A stretch of DNA of 33,510 nucleotides, taken from an uncultured Oscillospiraceae bacterium (GTDB lineage Bacteria; Bacillota; Clostridia; Oscillospirales; Ruminococcaceae). Location: NCBI GenBank assembly GCA_934232845.1, contig CAKQGD010000016.1, forward strand, positions 1-33,510, in the 5' to 3' direction. The translations under genes were made by a program, and so were the position numbers. Numbering within the stretch: position 1 is the stretch's first letter; each line of letters opens with the position of its first letter. Below, in pieces: positions 6,767 through 13,367 of this stretch. The notes under the pieces were generated by a model that was given only the letters and a program-made list of their open reading frames with translations, made no database searches and had not been told where the DNA came from.

Positions 6767-7843
6767 TTATTTTGAGAGAAGGGCGCAGACGGCCTGCCCC
6801 ATTTTTGCAGTGGAGCCGCGTCCGCCGAGGTCGGGGGTGACATTCTCCTTGTCTGCGAGCACGGCGGTAAGAGCATTCTCGACCTCTTTCGCGGCGGCGA
6901 CGGCATCGGCGTCATGCTTTTTATTGCCGAGCCACGAGAGCATCATCTGGCCGGAAAGAATCATTGCGAACGGGTTAGCAATGTTTTTTCCCGCGATGTC
7001 GGGCGCGGAGCCGTGTGTGGCCTGCGCCATGCAGTAGTCGGGACCGACGCAGAGACCGGCCGCCATACCGAGACCGCCGACCAGACCTGCGGCTTCGTCC
7101 GAAAGAATGTCGCCGAACATATTTGTGGTGACGACGACATCGTAATTTTCGGGATGCATGAGCATCCGCATAGCAAAGGTATCGACCACGCAGGTATCAA
7201 GTTCAATATCGGGATATTCCTTGGCGACCTCGCGGCAGGAATCCAAGAACAGTGAGCAGCCAAGCTTGAATACGGTGTTTTTGTGGATTGCGGTTACCTT
7301 TTTCATGCCGCTGCGCTGACGGGCAAGCTCAAACGCGGTGCGCGCTGCCATCGAGCTGTTGCGGCGGGTGATGACGCGCAGAGAAAGAGCCATGTCCGGC
7401 GTGGGCATACAGTCAGAAGTGCCTTTGAACATATTGCGGTCCGGCTGAAAGCCTTCGTTATTTTCACGAATGATGACAAGGTCCACATTGGGATTGATGC
7501 AGGGAACGCCGGGATAGCTCTTGGAAGGGCGGATGTTGCTGACCAGGTCGTAATCACGGCGAAGAATCGGGTGCGGATTGATGCACTCGGGCACCTTTGG
7601 ATAGGCCATGTGGCCGATGGGACCGAGAATCCAGCCGTCAAGGGTGTAGAGGGTCTTGAGCATCTCGGGAAGGATGGAATTTCCATGTTCCAGATACGAT
7701 TTGTAGCCGATCGGAAGGGGGACCCATTCGATATCGACGGAGGGATATTTTTTCACAGCCGCTTTTAATACGTCGACCGTGACCGGAACGATTTCCAATC
7801 CGATATCGTCTCCCAGCAGAACACCGATGCGATAGTGAGCCAT
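6767..7843 (-). CDS. Isocitrate/isopropylmalate dehydrogenase family protein
   Basis: The 358-residue NAD(P)-dependent beta-decarboxylating dehydrogenase of a (R)-hydroxyacid resembles 3-isopropylmalate, isocitrate or tartrate dehydrogenases. Seen: GDDIGLEI (residues 11-18, usually GDGIGPE), IRENNEGFQPDRNMF, the Arg-rich substrate segment SLRVITRRNS, the catalytic HKNTVFKLG lysine region, the metal-binding segment NMFGDILSDEAAGLVGG and the cofactor segment HGSAPDIAGKNIANP. AAGGAGG precedes the ATG. No leuCD, aconitase or citrate synthase lies nearby, and the PDRNM loop differs from standard LeuB and Icd, so the substrate is uncertain. It follows the carbonic anhydrase gene on the same strand, with about 190 bases between them. 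Confidence 0.88.
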   Translation of the reverse strand: MAHYRIGVLLGDDIGLEIVPVTVDVLKAAVKKYPSVDIEWVPLPIGYKSYLEHGNSILPEMLKTLYTLDGWILGPIGHMAYPKVPECINPHPILRRDYDLVSNIRPSKSYPGVPCINPNVDLVIIRENNEGFQPDRNMFKGTSDCMPTPDMALSLRVITRRNSSMAARTAFELARQRSGMKKVTAIHKNTVFKLGCSLFLDSCREVAKEYPDIELDTCVVDTFAMRMLMHPENYDVVVTTNMFGDILSDEAAGLVGGLGMAAGLCVGPDYCMAQATHGSAPDIAGKNIANPFAMILSGQMMLSWLGNKKHDADAVAAAKEVENALTAVLADKENVTPDLGGRGSTAKMGQAVCALLSK

Positions 7844-8032
7844 TTTCTATACCTCCTTATATTTGAGGCGGATTCTTTTCAGAACCGCCGACAGCATGGA
7901 TGTTTCTGTCTTTTGCCGAATGTGTATCTATTCTTTCAGTCGGGAAAGGCACTTTTTCTTTTATATGCCTGCGGACCGAAACAAAATTCGGGGAAATCCG
8001 CCAAGGCGGGATAAAAAGCCTGCGGAAGATTT

Positions 8033-8584
8033 TTATGTCTCCTCGGCGAGAGAAGCGATGTGCTCCAGAGAAAGGCGGTAGTAATGCATCGCCTGTTTCA
8101 GGCGCTCCTCAAGAGAGGAAGGATCCATTGTACGGATCACCCTGGCGGGAGAGCCGATCACAACCGAAAACGGCGGAATGACGGTGCCCTTTGTCACAAG
8201 CGCGCCCGCGCCGATCACGGAGCCCTTTCCTACGACGACGCCATCCATGACAATCGCGCCCATGCCGATCAGGCTGTAATCTTCGAGCGTGCAGGCATGC
8301 AGAATCACGTTGTGGCCGACGGTGACATAGTCGCCGATGACAGTGGGCAGGCCGTCCTTTTTTCCGGAATTGCGTCCGGAATCCTCGTGAACGACACAGC
8401 CGTCTTGAATGTTGGAATAACGGCCGATCACAACGGGATTGATATCGGCGCGCACGACGGTATTGTACCAAAAGGAGGAGCCCTCTCCGGTGGTGACGTC
8501 GCCGATGAGGAGCACACCGGGCGCGACAAAAACGCTGGGGTCCAGCGAGGGGGCGTGTCCGTTGAAGGAATACAGCTGCTTCAT
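8033..8584 (-). CDS. Gamma-class carbonic anhydrase-like hexapeptide protein
   Basis: The 183-residue left-handed beta-helix protein has repeated hexapeptides such as VIGDYV, LIGMGA and VIGAGA. The three zinc-ligand histidines of the Cam/CaiE/YrdA group are at the expected places: His66 (CVVHED), His91 (VGHNV) and His96 (ILHAC). Arg45 and Asp47 of VVRADINPV are also present. The family hydrates CO2 or has related acyl roles and forms trimers in the cytoplasm. Length is typical. AAGAGGT precedes the ATG. The gene diverges from a LysR regulator and has a good promoter of its own. Whether it is an active anhydrase cannot be told from sequence. Confidence 0.9.
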   Translation of the reverse strand: MKQLYSFNGHAPSLDPSVFVAPGVLLIGDVTTGEGSSFWYNTVVRADINPVVIGRYSNIQDGCVVHEDSGRNSGKKDGLPTVIGDYVTVGHNVILHACTLEDYSLIGMGAIVMDGVVVGKGSVIGAGALVTKGTVIPPFSVVIGSPARVIRTMDPSSLEERLKQAMHYYRLSLEHIASLAEET

Positions 8585-8649
8585 GAGAAAAAGACCTCTT
8601 TTCTGTCGAAATGAATGTCTGCGCCGATGCGCAGGAAAAGTATATCCTC

Positions 8650-8677
8650 ATCATACGAAACACATCGGAAAAGTCAA
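8650..8677 (-). promoter_or_regulatory. Promoter of the gamma-carbonic anhydrase gene
   Basis: Read on the minus strand: TTGACT (8677-8672), 16 bases, TATGAT (8655-8650). It points at the ATG at 8584 and lies in the divergent region shared with the LysR gene. Confidence 0.6.
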
Positions 8678-8732
8678 GCCGCCGAAAGACAAAAAAGAAA
8701 AGAGAATCTCTCTGTCCTATTTAAAAAAGTTA

Positions 8733-8741
8733 TGATATAAT
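8733..8741 (+). promoter_or_regulatory. Extended -10 promoter of the LysR gene
   Basis: TGATATAAT at 8733-8741 is a perfect extended -10 element. No good -35 is present 17 bases upstream, which suits an extended -10 or an activated promoter. Confidence 0.55.
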
Positions 8742-8800
8742 CCAAAAAAGAGACGATTGAAAGAGAAAACTCATTCAAAATTTTGATAGGAGGATTTGCT

Positions 8801-9709
8801 GTGCGTCTGAGTGATCTGCAGGTGTTTCTTGCGATTGAAAAAAGCGGCTCCCTGTCGGCAGCCGCAAAGGAATGTCATCTTTCTCAGCCCGCGGTGAGCG
8901 CTATTCTCGTTTCGCTGGAGCGGGAACTTGGCTGCAGACTGATACAGCGCCGTGCGGGACAGCGCTCGGTGCTGCGGCTTACCCGGGAGGGGAGAGAGCT
9001 GTATGTATTTGCACAGCAGACATGCGCGCAGTATGCGGCGCTGCGCTGCCGGCTGGGCGCGCCGCCTAACCCGACGGGCGCCGTGCTTGCAGCGGGACGA
9101 ACGAACAGTCTGTGTGTCGCACCCCGCATTGCGGCGCTGTTTCGAAAAGAAAATCCGTCCGTTTTGCTGACGGTCAACGCATTCTCTGAAACGGATGCTT
9201 GTCTTCGCCGAATGGAGGACGGTGCGTGCGATGTCGTGATCGGAAGCTATCCTCCCCAGGAGCCGCTGTTTGAGACGATGAAGCTTGCCGACGACGACTA
9301 TGTTCTTGTCTGCCCGCCCACGCGGCCGTATGTCGGTGAGATTTCGGTGGGGGCGCTTCGCCGTCTGCCGCTGGTGCTGCGCGAGAGGGACTGCGCCTTT
9401 TGCCGGCAGTTTGAACAGGCGCTTGAGGCGCACGGCGTATCTATGGAGGAGCTGACTATTGTGCTGGAGGTCTATGGAAACGGCGCGCTTGAGCGGGCGG
9501 TCGCAAGGGGAGAAGGCTATGGCTTTCTGCCGCGGTCGGCTTTTCATGCCAGCCGTGAACGCGAAAGCGGCGTTCGCGCGGCCCGTGTCAGAGGACTTTC
9601 CCTGCCGAGAAAGCTGTATGCGGTCCGCCGCGCCGACGCCGCTCCCACGGCGGATGCGGCGCTGCTGTGGGAATTCCTGCGTCTGCATAATTGGAATACC
9701 CTGCTTTGA
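8801..9709 (+). CDS. LysR family transcriptional regulator
   Basis: The 302-residue regulator has an N-terminal winged helix (residues 1-60) starting VRLSDLQVFLAIEKSGSLSAAAKECHLSQPAVSAIL, the standard LysR reading-head sequence. An effector domain of the periplasmic-binding fold follows from about residue 90 (GAVLAAGRTNSL). GTG at 8801 was chosen because TAGGAGGA lies seven bases before it; the upstream TTG falls inside that site. It diverges from the carbonic anhydrase and dehydrogenase genes, the usual arrangement for a LysR protein and its target, so it may control them. The ligand is unknown. Confidence 0.93.
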   Translation: MRLSDLQVFLAIEKSGSLSAAAKECHLSQPAVSAILVSLERELGCRLIQRRAGQRSVLRLTREGRELYVFAQQTCAQYAALRCRLGAPPNPTGAVLAAGRTNSLCVAPRIAALFRKENPSVLLTVNAFSETDACLRRMEDGACDVVIGSYPPQEPLFETMKLADDDYVLVCPPTRPYVGEISVGALRRLPLVLRERDCAFCRQFEQALEAHGVSMEELTIVLEVYGNGALERAVARGEGYGFLPRSAFHASRERESGVRAARVRGLSLPRKLYAVRRADAAPTADAALLWEFLRLHNWNTLL

Positions 9710-9714
9710 AAGAG

Positions 9715-10542
9715 TCAAAAGACAACGTCGAGCACCATCATAACCAGAAAGCCGAAGGTTACGCCGACGACGGCAAGGCTTTTGCTCGACGAGGCAGAGG
9801 CCGGGATCATCTCGCCCGTTACTACCGCGATCATAGTGCCTGCCGCGAACGAAAGAAAGAACGGAAGCGCCGGTCCGACCCACAGCGCCAGCGCAGCGCC
9901 GATCACACCGGCGATGGGTTCCGGCATACCGGAGAGCTGACCGTAGAAAAAGCAGCGGGGCAGGCTCATGCCCTCGCGGCGCAGCGGCAGGGAGACGGAC
10001 GCTCCCTCCGGAAAATTCTGCAGGGCAATGCCCGCGGCCAGCACGGCCGCACCGAGCGTGGTGGCGCCCGGCAGACCGAGAGCGGCGCTGCCGACGGCGA
10101 CGCCGACTGCCATCCCCTCCGGAATATTGTGCACGGTGACGGCGAGAATCAGCATCAGGCTTCGCCGCCAGGAGGCGGTTTCCAGACCGAACCGGTGCTC
10201 AAAATCAAACAGGTCAAACGCCCGGTCAGCGGCAAGAATAAACGCGCCGCCAAAGACAAATCCGAGGCAGACCAGCAAAAGAGAAAAACGCCCCTCACTT
10301 TCGAGGGCGGGCTGCAGAAGAGACCAGAAACTGGAGGCGATCATGACTCCCGCGCCAAAACCGGTCAGAAGGTCAAGCAGACGGACGTTCATTTCCGCGA
10401 AAAAAAACACAACCGCAGCGCCGAGCGCCGTCACGAGCCAGGTAAAAAGCGTCAGGATGAGAGCCAATGTCATGGGGGAAAACGAAAGCAAAAAATCGAG
10501 CAAGGGCAGACCAACACCTTTCTGAACATCTGCTGCCATCAT
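9715..10542 (-). CDS. ZIP family metal transporter
   Basis: The protein, up to 275 residues, has about eight hydrophobic helices. The metal-binding motif HNIPEGMAVGVAVG lies in helix 4 and QNFPEGASVSLPL in helix 5, characteristic of ZIP permeases of the ZupT/GufA type that import Zn2+, Fe2+ or Mn2+. The helix-5 motif has Gln where many relatives have His. The start is uncertain: tandem ATG codons at 10542 and 10539 lack a clear ribosome site, while AAAGGTG slightly downstream could serve a TTG or GTG 10-14 codons later. The stop lies five bases from the convergent LysR stop. Specific metal unknown. Confidence 0.9.
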   Translation of the reverse strand: MMAADVQKGVGLPLLDFLLSFSPMTLALILTLFTWLVTALGAAVVFFFAEMNVRLLDLLTGFGAGVMIASSFWSLLQPALESEGRFSLLLVCLGFVFGGAFILAADRAFDLFDFEHRFGLETASWRRSLMLILAVTVHNIPEGMAVGVAVGSAALGLPGATTLGAAVLAAGIALQNFPEGASVSLPLRREGMSLPRCFFYGQLSGMPEPIAGVIGAALALWVGPALPFFLSFAAGTMIAVVTGEMIPASASSSKSLAVVGVTFGFLVMMVLDVVF

Positions 10543-10625
10543 ACGGGATTTTACATCAAGGTGTGCACAGCCGCCGAGAAGAAGGCACTCTTTTATAAAA
10601 GGGACAAGTTTTTTCGCAAAGACCG

Positions 10626-10654
10626 TTGACTTTGCCGTGGGAATATGTTATCCT
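10626..10654 (+). promoter_or_regulatory. Promoter of tRNA-Arg
   Basis: TTGACT (10626-10631), 17 bases, TATCCT (10649-10654). The start would be near 10661, about 50 bases before the mature tRNA 5' end. Confidence 0.6.
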
Positions 10655-10709
10655 AATTAGGCTGAATTCAGCGGCGGAGATCCGTTTGTTTTAACCTCCG
10701 TCAAAAATC

Positions 10710-10786
10710 GCGCCCGTAGCTCAGCTGGATAGAGTGACTGGCTACGAACCAGTAGGTCGGGGGTTCGAGTCCCTTCGGACGCACCA
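10710..10786 (+). tRNA. tRNA-Arg (anticodon ACG)
   Basis: The 77-base cloverleaf has D arm GCTC/GAGT, anticodon stem ACTGG/CCAGT with loop CTACGAA (anticodon ACG at 10744-10746), T arm GGGGG-TTCGAGT-CCCTT, and encoded CCA. ACG is normally edited to ICG and reads CGU, CGC and CGA. Odd points: acceptor GCGCCCG against CGGACGC has a C4-A69 mismatch, and the T stem carries two adjacent G-U pairs (49-65 and 50-64). The 3' half is copied downstream (10923-10938). It is still likely functional, but the changes are unusual. Confidence 0.93.
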
Positions 10787-10790
10787 AACA

Positions 10791-10817
10791 AAAAAGACGC
10801 CTTTGGGCGTCTTTTTT
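10791..10817 (+). terminator. Terminator of tRNA-Arg
   Basis: GACGCC (10796-10801) pairs with GGCGTC (10806-10811) around a TTTG loop, with a T-run after and an A-run before. It begins within ten bases of the tRNA CCA end. Confidence 0.85.
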
Positions 10818-10830
10818 GCATTATATGAAG

Positions 10831-10938
10831 AAAAGGGACTCGAAGGAGGCGCGGGAGTGAATGACAGCCCAGTGGGCTGTCAGAGCCGCGCCCGACCAAG
10901 CCGCCGTCGAGGCGGGCGCGAGTCGAGTCCCTTCGGAC
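10831..10938. repeat. Structured element flanked by inverted copies of the tRNA-Arg T-arm
   Basis: AAGGGACTCGA (10833-10843) is the reverse complement of TCGAGTCCCTT (10923-10933), and the latter plus CGGAC repeats tRNA bases 10765-10780 exactly (16 bases). Inside lie a perfect 9-bp hairpin, TGACAGCCC/GGGCTGTCA (10862-10882), and an 8-bp GC-rich hairpin, CGCGCCCG/CGGGCGCG (10887-10920). GGCGCGG near 10848 could alternatively pair with CCGCGCC near 10886. The whole could fold as a branched structure closed by the T-arm copies, and a terminator follows at once. I do not recognise it. It may be an integration scar, a tRNA-derived repeat, or a small RNA. Confidence 0.5.
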
Positions 10939-10976
10939 AAAAGAAAAGGGTTCCCGGTCGGGAGCCCTTTTCTTTT
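10939..10976. terminator. Terminator after the T-arm element
   Basis: AAAAGAAAAGGG (10939-10950) pairs with CCCTTTTCTTTT (10965-10976), with inner TTCCCG/CGGGAG. The A-rich and T-rich ends let it act in both directions. It is the first good terminator downstream of the minus-strand LytTR gene at 11116. Confidence 0.75.
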
Positions 10977-11115
10977 AAACTCAATTTCGCTTCGGGGAAT
11001 TTATACTGCTGCGCAGAGGATACGGTCTGCGCATTTTGACGGCCGGGAAAGGCCGAGAGACCGTTTTACTTTCCGCACGGTCAGAATATGAGACTTTTCT
11101 ATCAAACATAAGCAA

Positions 11116-11835
11116 TCACTTGGCATATTTTTTTCCTTGCTTCGATAGATAGTCAAGATAAGCGTTGTGAATGGTTTTTAAGTCACGCTGGCGGATCGCA
11201 ATGATGTCTCCCGAGACCATCTCAAATTCCTTGTCCGCACTTTTGATGTAATCCATATTGACAAGATAGCTTTGGTGGCATCGCAGAAAGTGCGGAGCCG
11301 ACAGCTCTGCCTCAATTTCATTCAGCTTTTTATAAACCGTGCATTCTCCTCCGTTTTTTCTGTGAAGAACACACTTGTTATTGCGGCTTTCTATGTATAA
11401 AATCTCCTGCAGCGGAATGTGAATGATATTGGAGCGGGAGCGGATGGTATATGTCTGCGTGATATAGTTTGAACAGATTTTATCCATCAAAGAAAAAATC
11501 TTCTTTTTTCCGGGCGGTTTTATTAAATATCCCGAGGCATTCACTTCATAACTGGCAACTGCAAATTCTGCCGTTGCGGTAAGAAAAACAATTTCTCCTT
11601 CAAAGCCAAATTCTCTCAATCTGCGTGCAATATTGATACCAAAAAGAGTTCCCACATAAATGTCTAAAAAAATGATATTCGGACGGCAGCCGTCTTCTAC
11701 GTCGTAAAGCAGATTGGCTCCGGAATCATATACCGTCAAATCAAGATGAATTGAATTCTGAGATGCATATTCCTTCAGTATCTCTGCGACAAATTCCCGA
11801 TCGGAAGCGGTGTCGTCACATATGGCGATATGCAT
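11116..11835 (-). CDS. LytTR family response regulator
   Basis: The 239-residue protein has an N-terminal receiver domain with acidic pair Asp7-Asp8, phospho-acceptor Asp58 in FLDIYVG, the switch segment VFLTATAEFA and Lys in YLIKPPGKKK. From about residue 135 it has a LytTR DNA-binding domain (YTIRSRSNIIHIPLQEILYIES, LRCHQSYLVNMDYI) as in AgrA and VirR. Such regulators bind direct repeats and control peptides, bacteriocins or cell-wall genes. GGGGAGA precedes the ATG. No sensor kinase is adjacent, so it is an orphan here. Its DNA is visibly more AT-rich than the flanking genes. It diverges from a small gene that may be its target. Confidence 0.92.
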   Translation of the reverse strand: MHIAICDDTASDREFVAEILKEYASQNSIHLDLTVYDSGANLLYDVEDGCRPNIIFLDIYVGTLFGINIARRLREFGFEGEIVFLTATAEFAVASYEVNASGYLIKPPGKKKIFSLMDKICSNYITQTYTIRSRSNIIHIPLQEILYIESRNNKCVLHRKNGGECTVYKKLNEIEAELSAPHFLRCHQSYLVNMDYIKSADKEFEMVSGDIIAIRQRDLKTIHNAYLDYLSKQGKKYAK

Positions 11836-12015
11836 AGAGAGATCTCCCCTTATGTATCATATATCATTTGGAATAAGTGCATAGGAATCGATATCATTTA
11901 TATTATATTCATTTTTCTAAAAGCGCAAGATTTTGTGCAATTTGATTTCTTAAAAAGTCGAATTCACGAAAAGAAACGTTATTTTCCATGTTTACGAGAT
12001 ATATCAGACTGTGAA

Positions 12016-12023
12016 TGTACAAT
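12016..12023 (+). promoter_or_regulatory. Possible extended -10 promoter of the small divergent gene
   Basis: TGTACAAT at 12016-12023 reads as an overlapping TG element with TACAAT. No -35 is visible 17 bases upstream, where a regulator such as the adjacent LytTR protein could bind. Support is weak. Confidence 0.3.
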
Positions 12024-12053
12024 AACAACAGCAAAAGAAAAGGAGATGTGAAA

Positions 12054-12284
12054 TTGTTCCTATATCAAACAAAGAGAGAAAATTTGTATCATTCGAACAT
12101 AGGCAATTATAAAGCATTTGGAATACTTAGCCTGCAGATCAATGACACGGCGGAAGAAATAATAGAATGGATTCCGGATGTGTTTTTGGATAAAAACGAG
12201 GCGGAACGATTTGTGAAAGTATGCAACGATCTGAACCTCGCACCGATTCATTTGCACGATGTGATTGAGGACGCAATTTTTTAG
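12054..12284 (+). CDS. Small protein, probably DUF6514 family
   Basis: The 76-residue protein starts at TTG 12054, eight bases after AAAGGAG (12039-12045). An in-frame ATG at 12015 lies upstream of that site and is less likely. It contains YKAFGILSLQ, a middle acidic part and the C-terminal signature FVKVCNDLNLAPIHLHDVIEDAIF, which resembles the small clostridial DUF6514 proteins ending in CN-L-P-HL-DV-ED. Function is unknown. It has no signal peptide or membrane segment. It diverges from the LytTR regulator across 218 AT-rich bases. The family call is from memory of the signature. Confidence 0.72.
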   Translation: MFLYQTKRENLYHSNIGNYKAFGILSLQINDTAEEIIEWIPDVFLDKNEAERFVKVCNDLNLAPIHLHDVIEDAIF

Positions 12285-12320
12285 CGAAAAAGATTCACAC
12301 GTTTTTTGGCCATGGATCAC

Positions 12321-12366
12321 AGAAAAGCGGAAAAGGGACCATGTGAAAGCACAGCTTTTCTTTTTT
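12321..12366 (+). terminator. Possible terminator of the small gene
   Basis: AGAAAAGC (12321-12328) pairs with GCTTTTCT (12354-12361), followed by a T-run. The loop is long (25 bases), so this is a weak candidate. Confidence 0.45.
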
Positions 12367-12396
12367 GGAGGAATGTGCTATACTTTTTTTGGATGT

Positions 12397-12427
12397 GAAA
12401 AGCGGGAGAGCCACATGCCCGCTTTTC
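12397..12427 (+). promoter_or_regulatory. 10-bp hairpin in the mscL leader
   Basis: GAAAAGCGGG (12397-12406) is exactly complementary to CCCGCTTTTC (12418-12427), with an 11-base loop. A TATACT box (12379-12384) lies just before it, so the hairpin would sit at the mRNA 5' end, 25 bases before the mscL start. No U-run follows. It may stabilise the transcript or modulate expression. Confidence 0.45.
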
Positions 12428-12452
12428 GTTAAAAAGGAAAGGAAGAGTCAAA

Positions 12453-12869
12453 ATGAACGAGAAAACAGGATTTTTTGCCGAATTCAAAAAATTTATCTCG
12501 CGCGGCAGCGTTGTGGATCTGGCCGTCGGCGTTGTTGTCGGCAGCGCGTTTACCGCGATCGTAACGTCTCTGGTCAACGATATCATTATGCCGCTGATCG
12601 GATGGATTTTCGGCGGAATCGATTTCACCGATCTTAAGTACGTCATTACGCCCGCAACGGAGGAGGCCGCCGAGGCTGCGATCCGCTACGGCAATTTCAT
12701 TCAGAATATTGTCAACTTCCTGCTTGTGTCGCTGGTGATCTTTACTGTCATCCGGGCCATCAACCGGTTTCATAAAAAGCAGGAGGATACGCCCGCGCCG
12801 CCGCCCGCGCCCGCCGAGGACGTCGTGCTGCTGCGCGAGATCCGCGATCTGATCAAAAAGGAAGACTGA
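12453..12869 (+). CDS. mscL: Large-conductance mechanosensitive channel MscL
   Basis: The 138-residue channel forms homopentamers in the cytoplasmic membrane and opens under membrane tension to release solutes during hypo-osmotic shock. Seen: the N-terminal amphipathic FAEFKKFISRGSVVDLAVGVVVG, the gate glycines and small residues of TM1, the periplasmic loop GWIFGGIDFTDLKYVI, TM2 (about residues 75-100, FIQNIVNFLLVSLVIFTVI) and the C-terminal helix VVLLREIRDLIKK after a proline-rich linker. AAAGGAAAGGAAG precedes the ATG. Length is typical. Monocistronic, with a strong terminator. Confidence 0.97.
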   Translation: MNEKTGFFAEFKKFISRGSVVDLAVGVVVGSAFTAIVTSLVNDIIMPLIGWIFGGIDFTDLKYVITPATEEAAEAAIRYGNFIQNIVNFLLVSLVIFTVIRAINRFHKKQEDTPAPPPAPAEDVVLLREIRDLIKKED

Positions 12870-13321
12870 TTTTTAGAGACGCACATAGGGCGAATATCAA
12901 AAGTAAATTGAGATGAAACAAAGGAGCCTCTCATTTTAGAGAGGCTCCTTTGTTTTGATGCAATTATTGATGATTTCACACAGATGGGGGATGGGATTCC
13001 CACCTTTTTGAATAGAATTAGAAGTCCTGAAAAAGCTCCAACGTTTTTTGTCAGATAGGAAGAAAAGAGATCCGAATTTGAGTCTACGATGTCACGGATG
13101 GCGGAAGCATATTGATTAGCAAGTTCTATATATGCAAAGGCGGAACTCCTTTTTCCATGTGCTAAAAGTTTGTCTGCGGAATAAACGAGATCAGCATATG
13201 GGCTTATAATAATGTCGGCTGCCCATTCGTTTTGTTTTGGAGAACCGTCAAAAGAGGGCAAGCGAAAAGAAGAATCTTCTCCTGTGATGATAGAGGCAAT
13301 AATGTCTTCTTTTGACCTCAT
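12770..13321 (-). CDS. Unknown protein; 3' end probably frameshifted
   Basis: A good ribosome site (AAGGAG, 12 bases before ATG 13321) opens a frame whose first ~115 residues look like a real soluble protein (MRSKEDIIASIITGEDSSF..., with a helical stretch YADLVYSADKLLAHGKRSSAFAYIELANQ). I do not recognise it. The frame then runs through the mscL terminator and 100 bases into mscL antisense, giving an unlikely tail of Ser/Arg/Gly. Shifting frame at the CCCATCCCCC run (around 12985-12995) would give an end at TAA 12936-12938, in the loop of the terminator, with the more plausible tail HLCEIINNCIKTKEPL. A sequencing error or a true frameshift is likely. It starts 46 bases after the serine dehydratase stop and could close that operon. 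Confidence 0.5.
   Translation of the reverse strand: MRSKEDIIASIITGEDSSFRLPSFDGSPKQNEWAADIIISPYADLVYSADKLLAHGKRSSAFAYIELANQYASAIRDIVDSNSDLFSSYLTKNVGAFSGLLILFKKVGIPSPICVKSSIIASKQRSLSKMRGSFVSSQFTFDIRPMCVSKNQSSFLIRSRISRSSTTSSAGAGGGAGVSSCFL
12916..12956. terminator. Strong bidirectional terminator
   Basis: A perfect 17-bp stem (12916-12932 with 12939-12955) and a 6-base loop, followed by T in both directions. It ends mscL and, from the other side, the unknown gene at 13321. Confidence 0.92.
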
Positions 13322-13367
13322 GACGTTCTCCTTGTGCAGACTTACTTATGCCCGGCAACCCATAATT

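Noticed and set aside
8771..9883. Minus-strand frame of 370 codons opposite the LysR gene
   Set aside because: Shadow frame; LysR motifs lie on the plus strand.
9691..10629. Plus-strand frame of 312 codons opposite the ZIP transporter
   Set aside because: Highly charged shadow composition; the minus strand has the HNIPEG motif and membrane helices.
10657..10899. Minus-strand open frame of 80 codons across tRNA-Arg
   Set aside because: It contains the well-known spurious translation of antisense tRNA (EGTRTPDLLVRSQSLYPAEL) and has no ribosome site; the tRNA explains the sequence.
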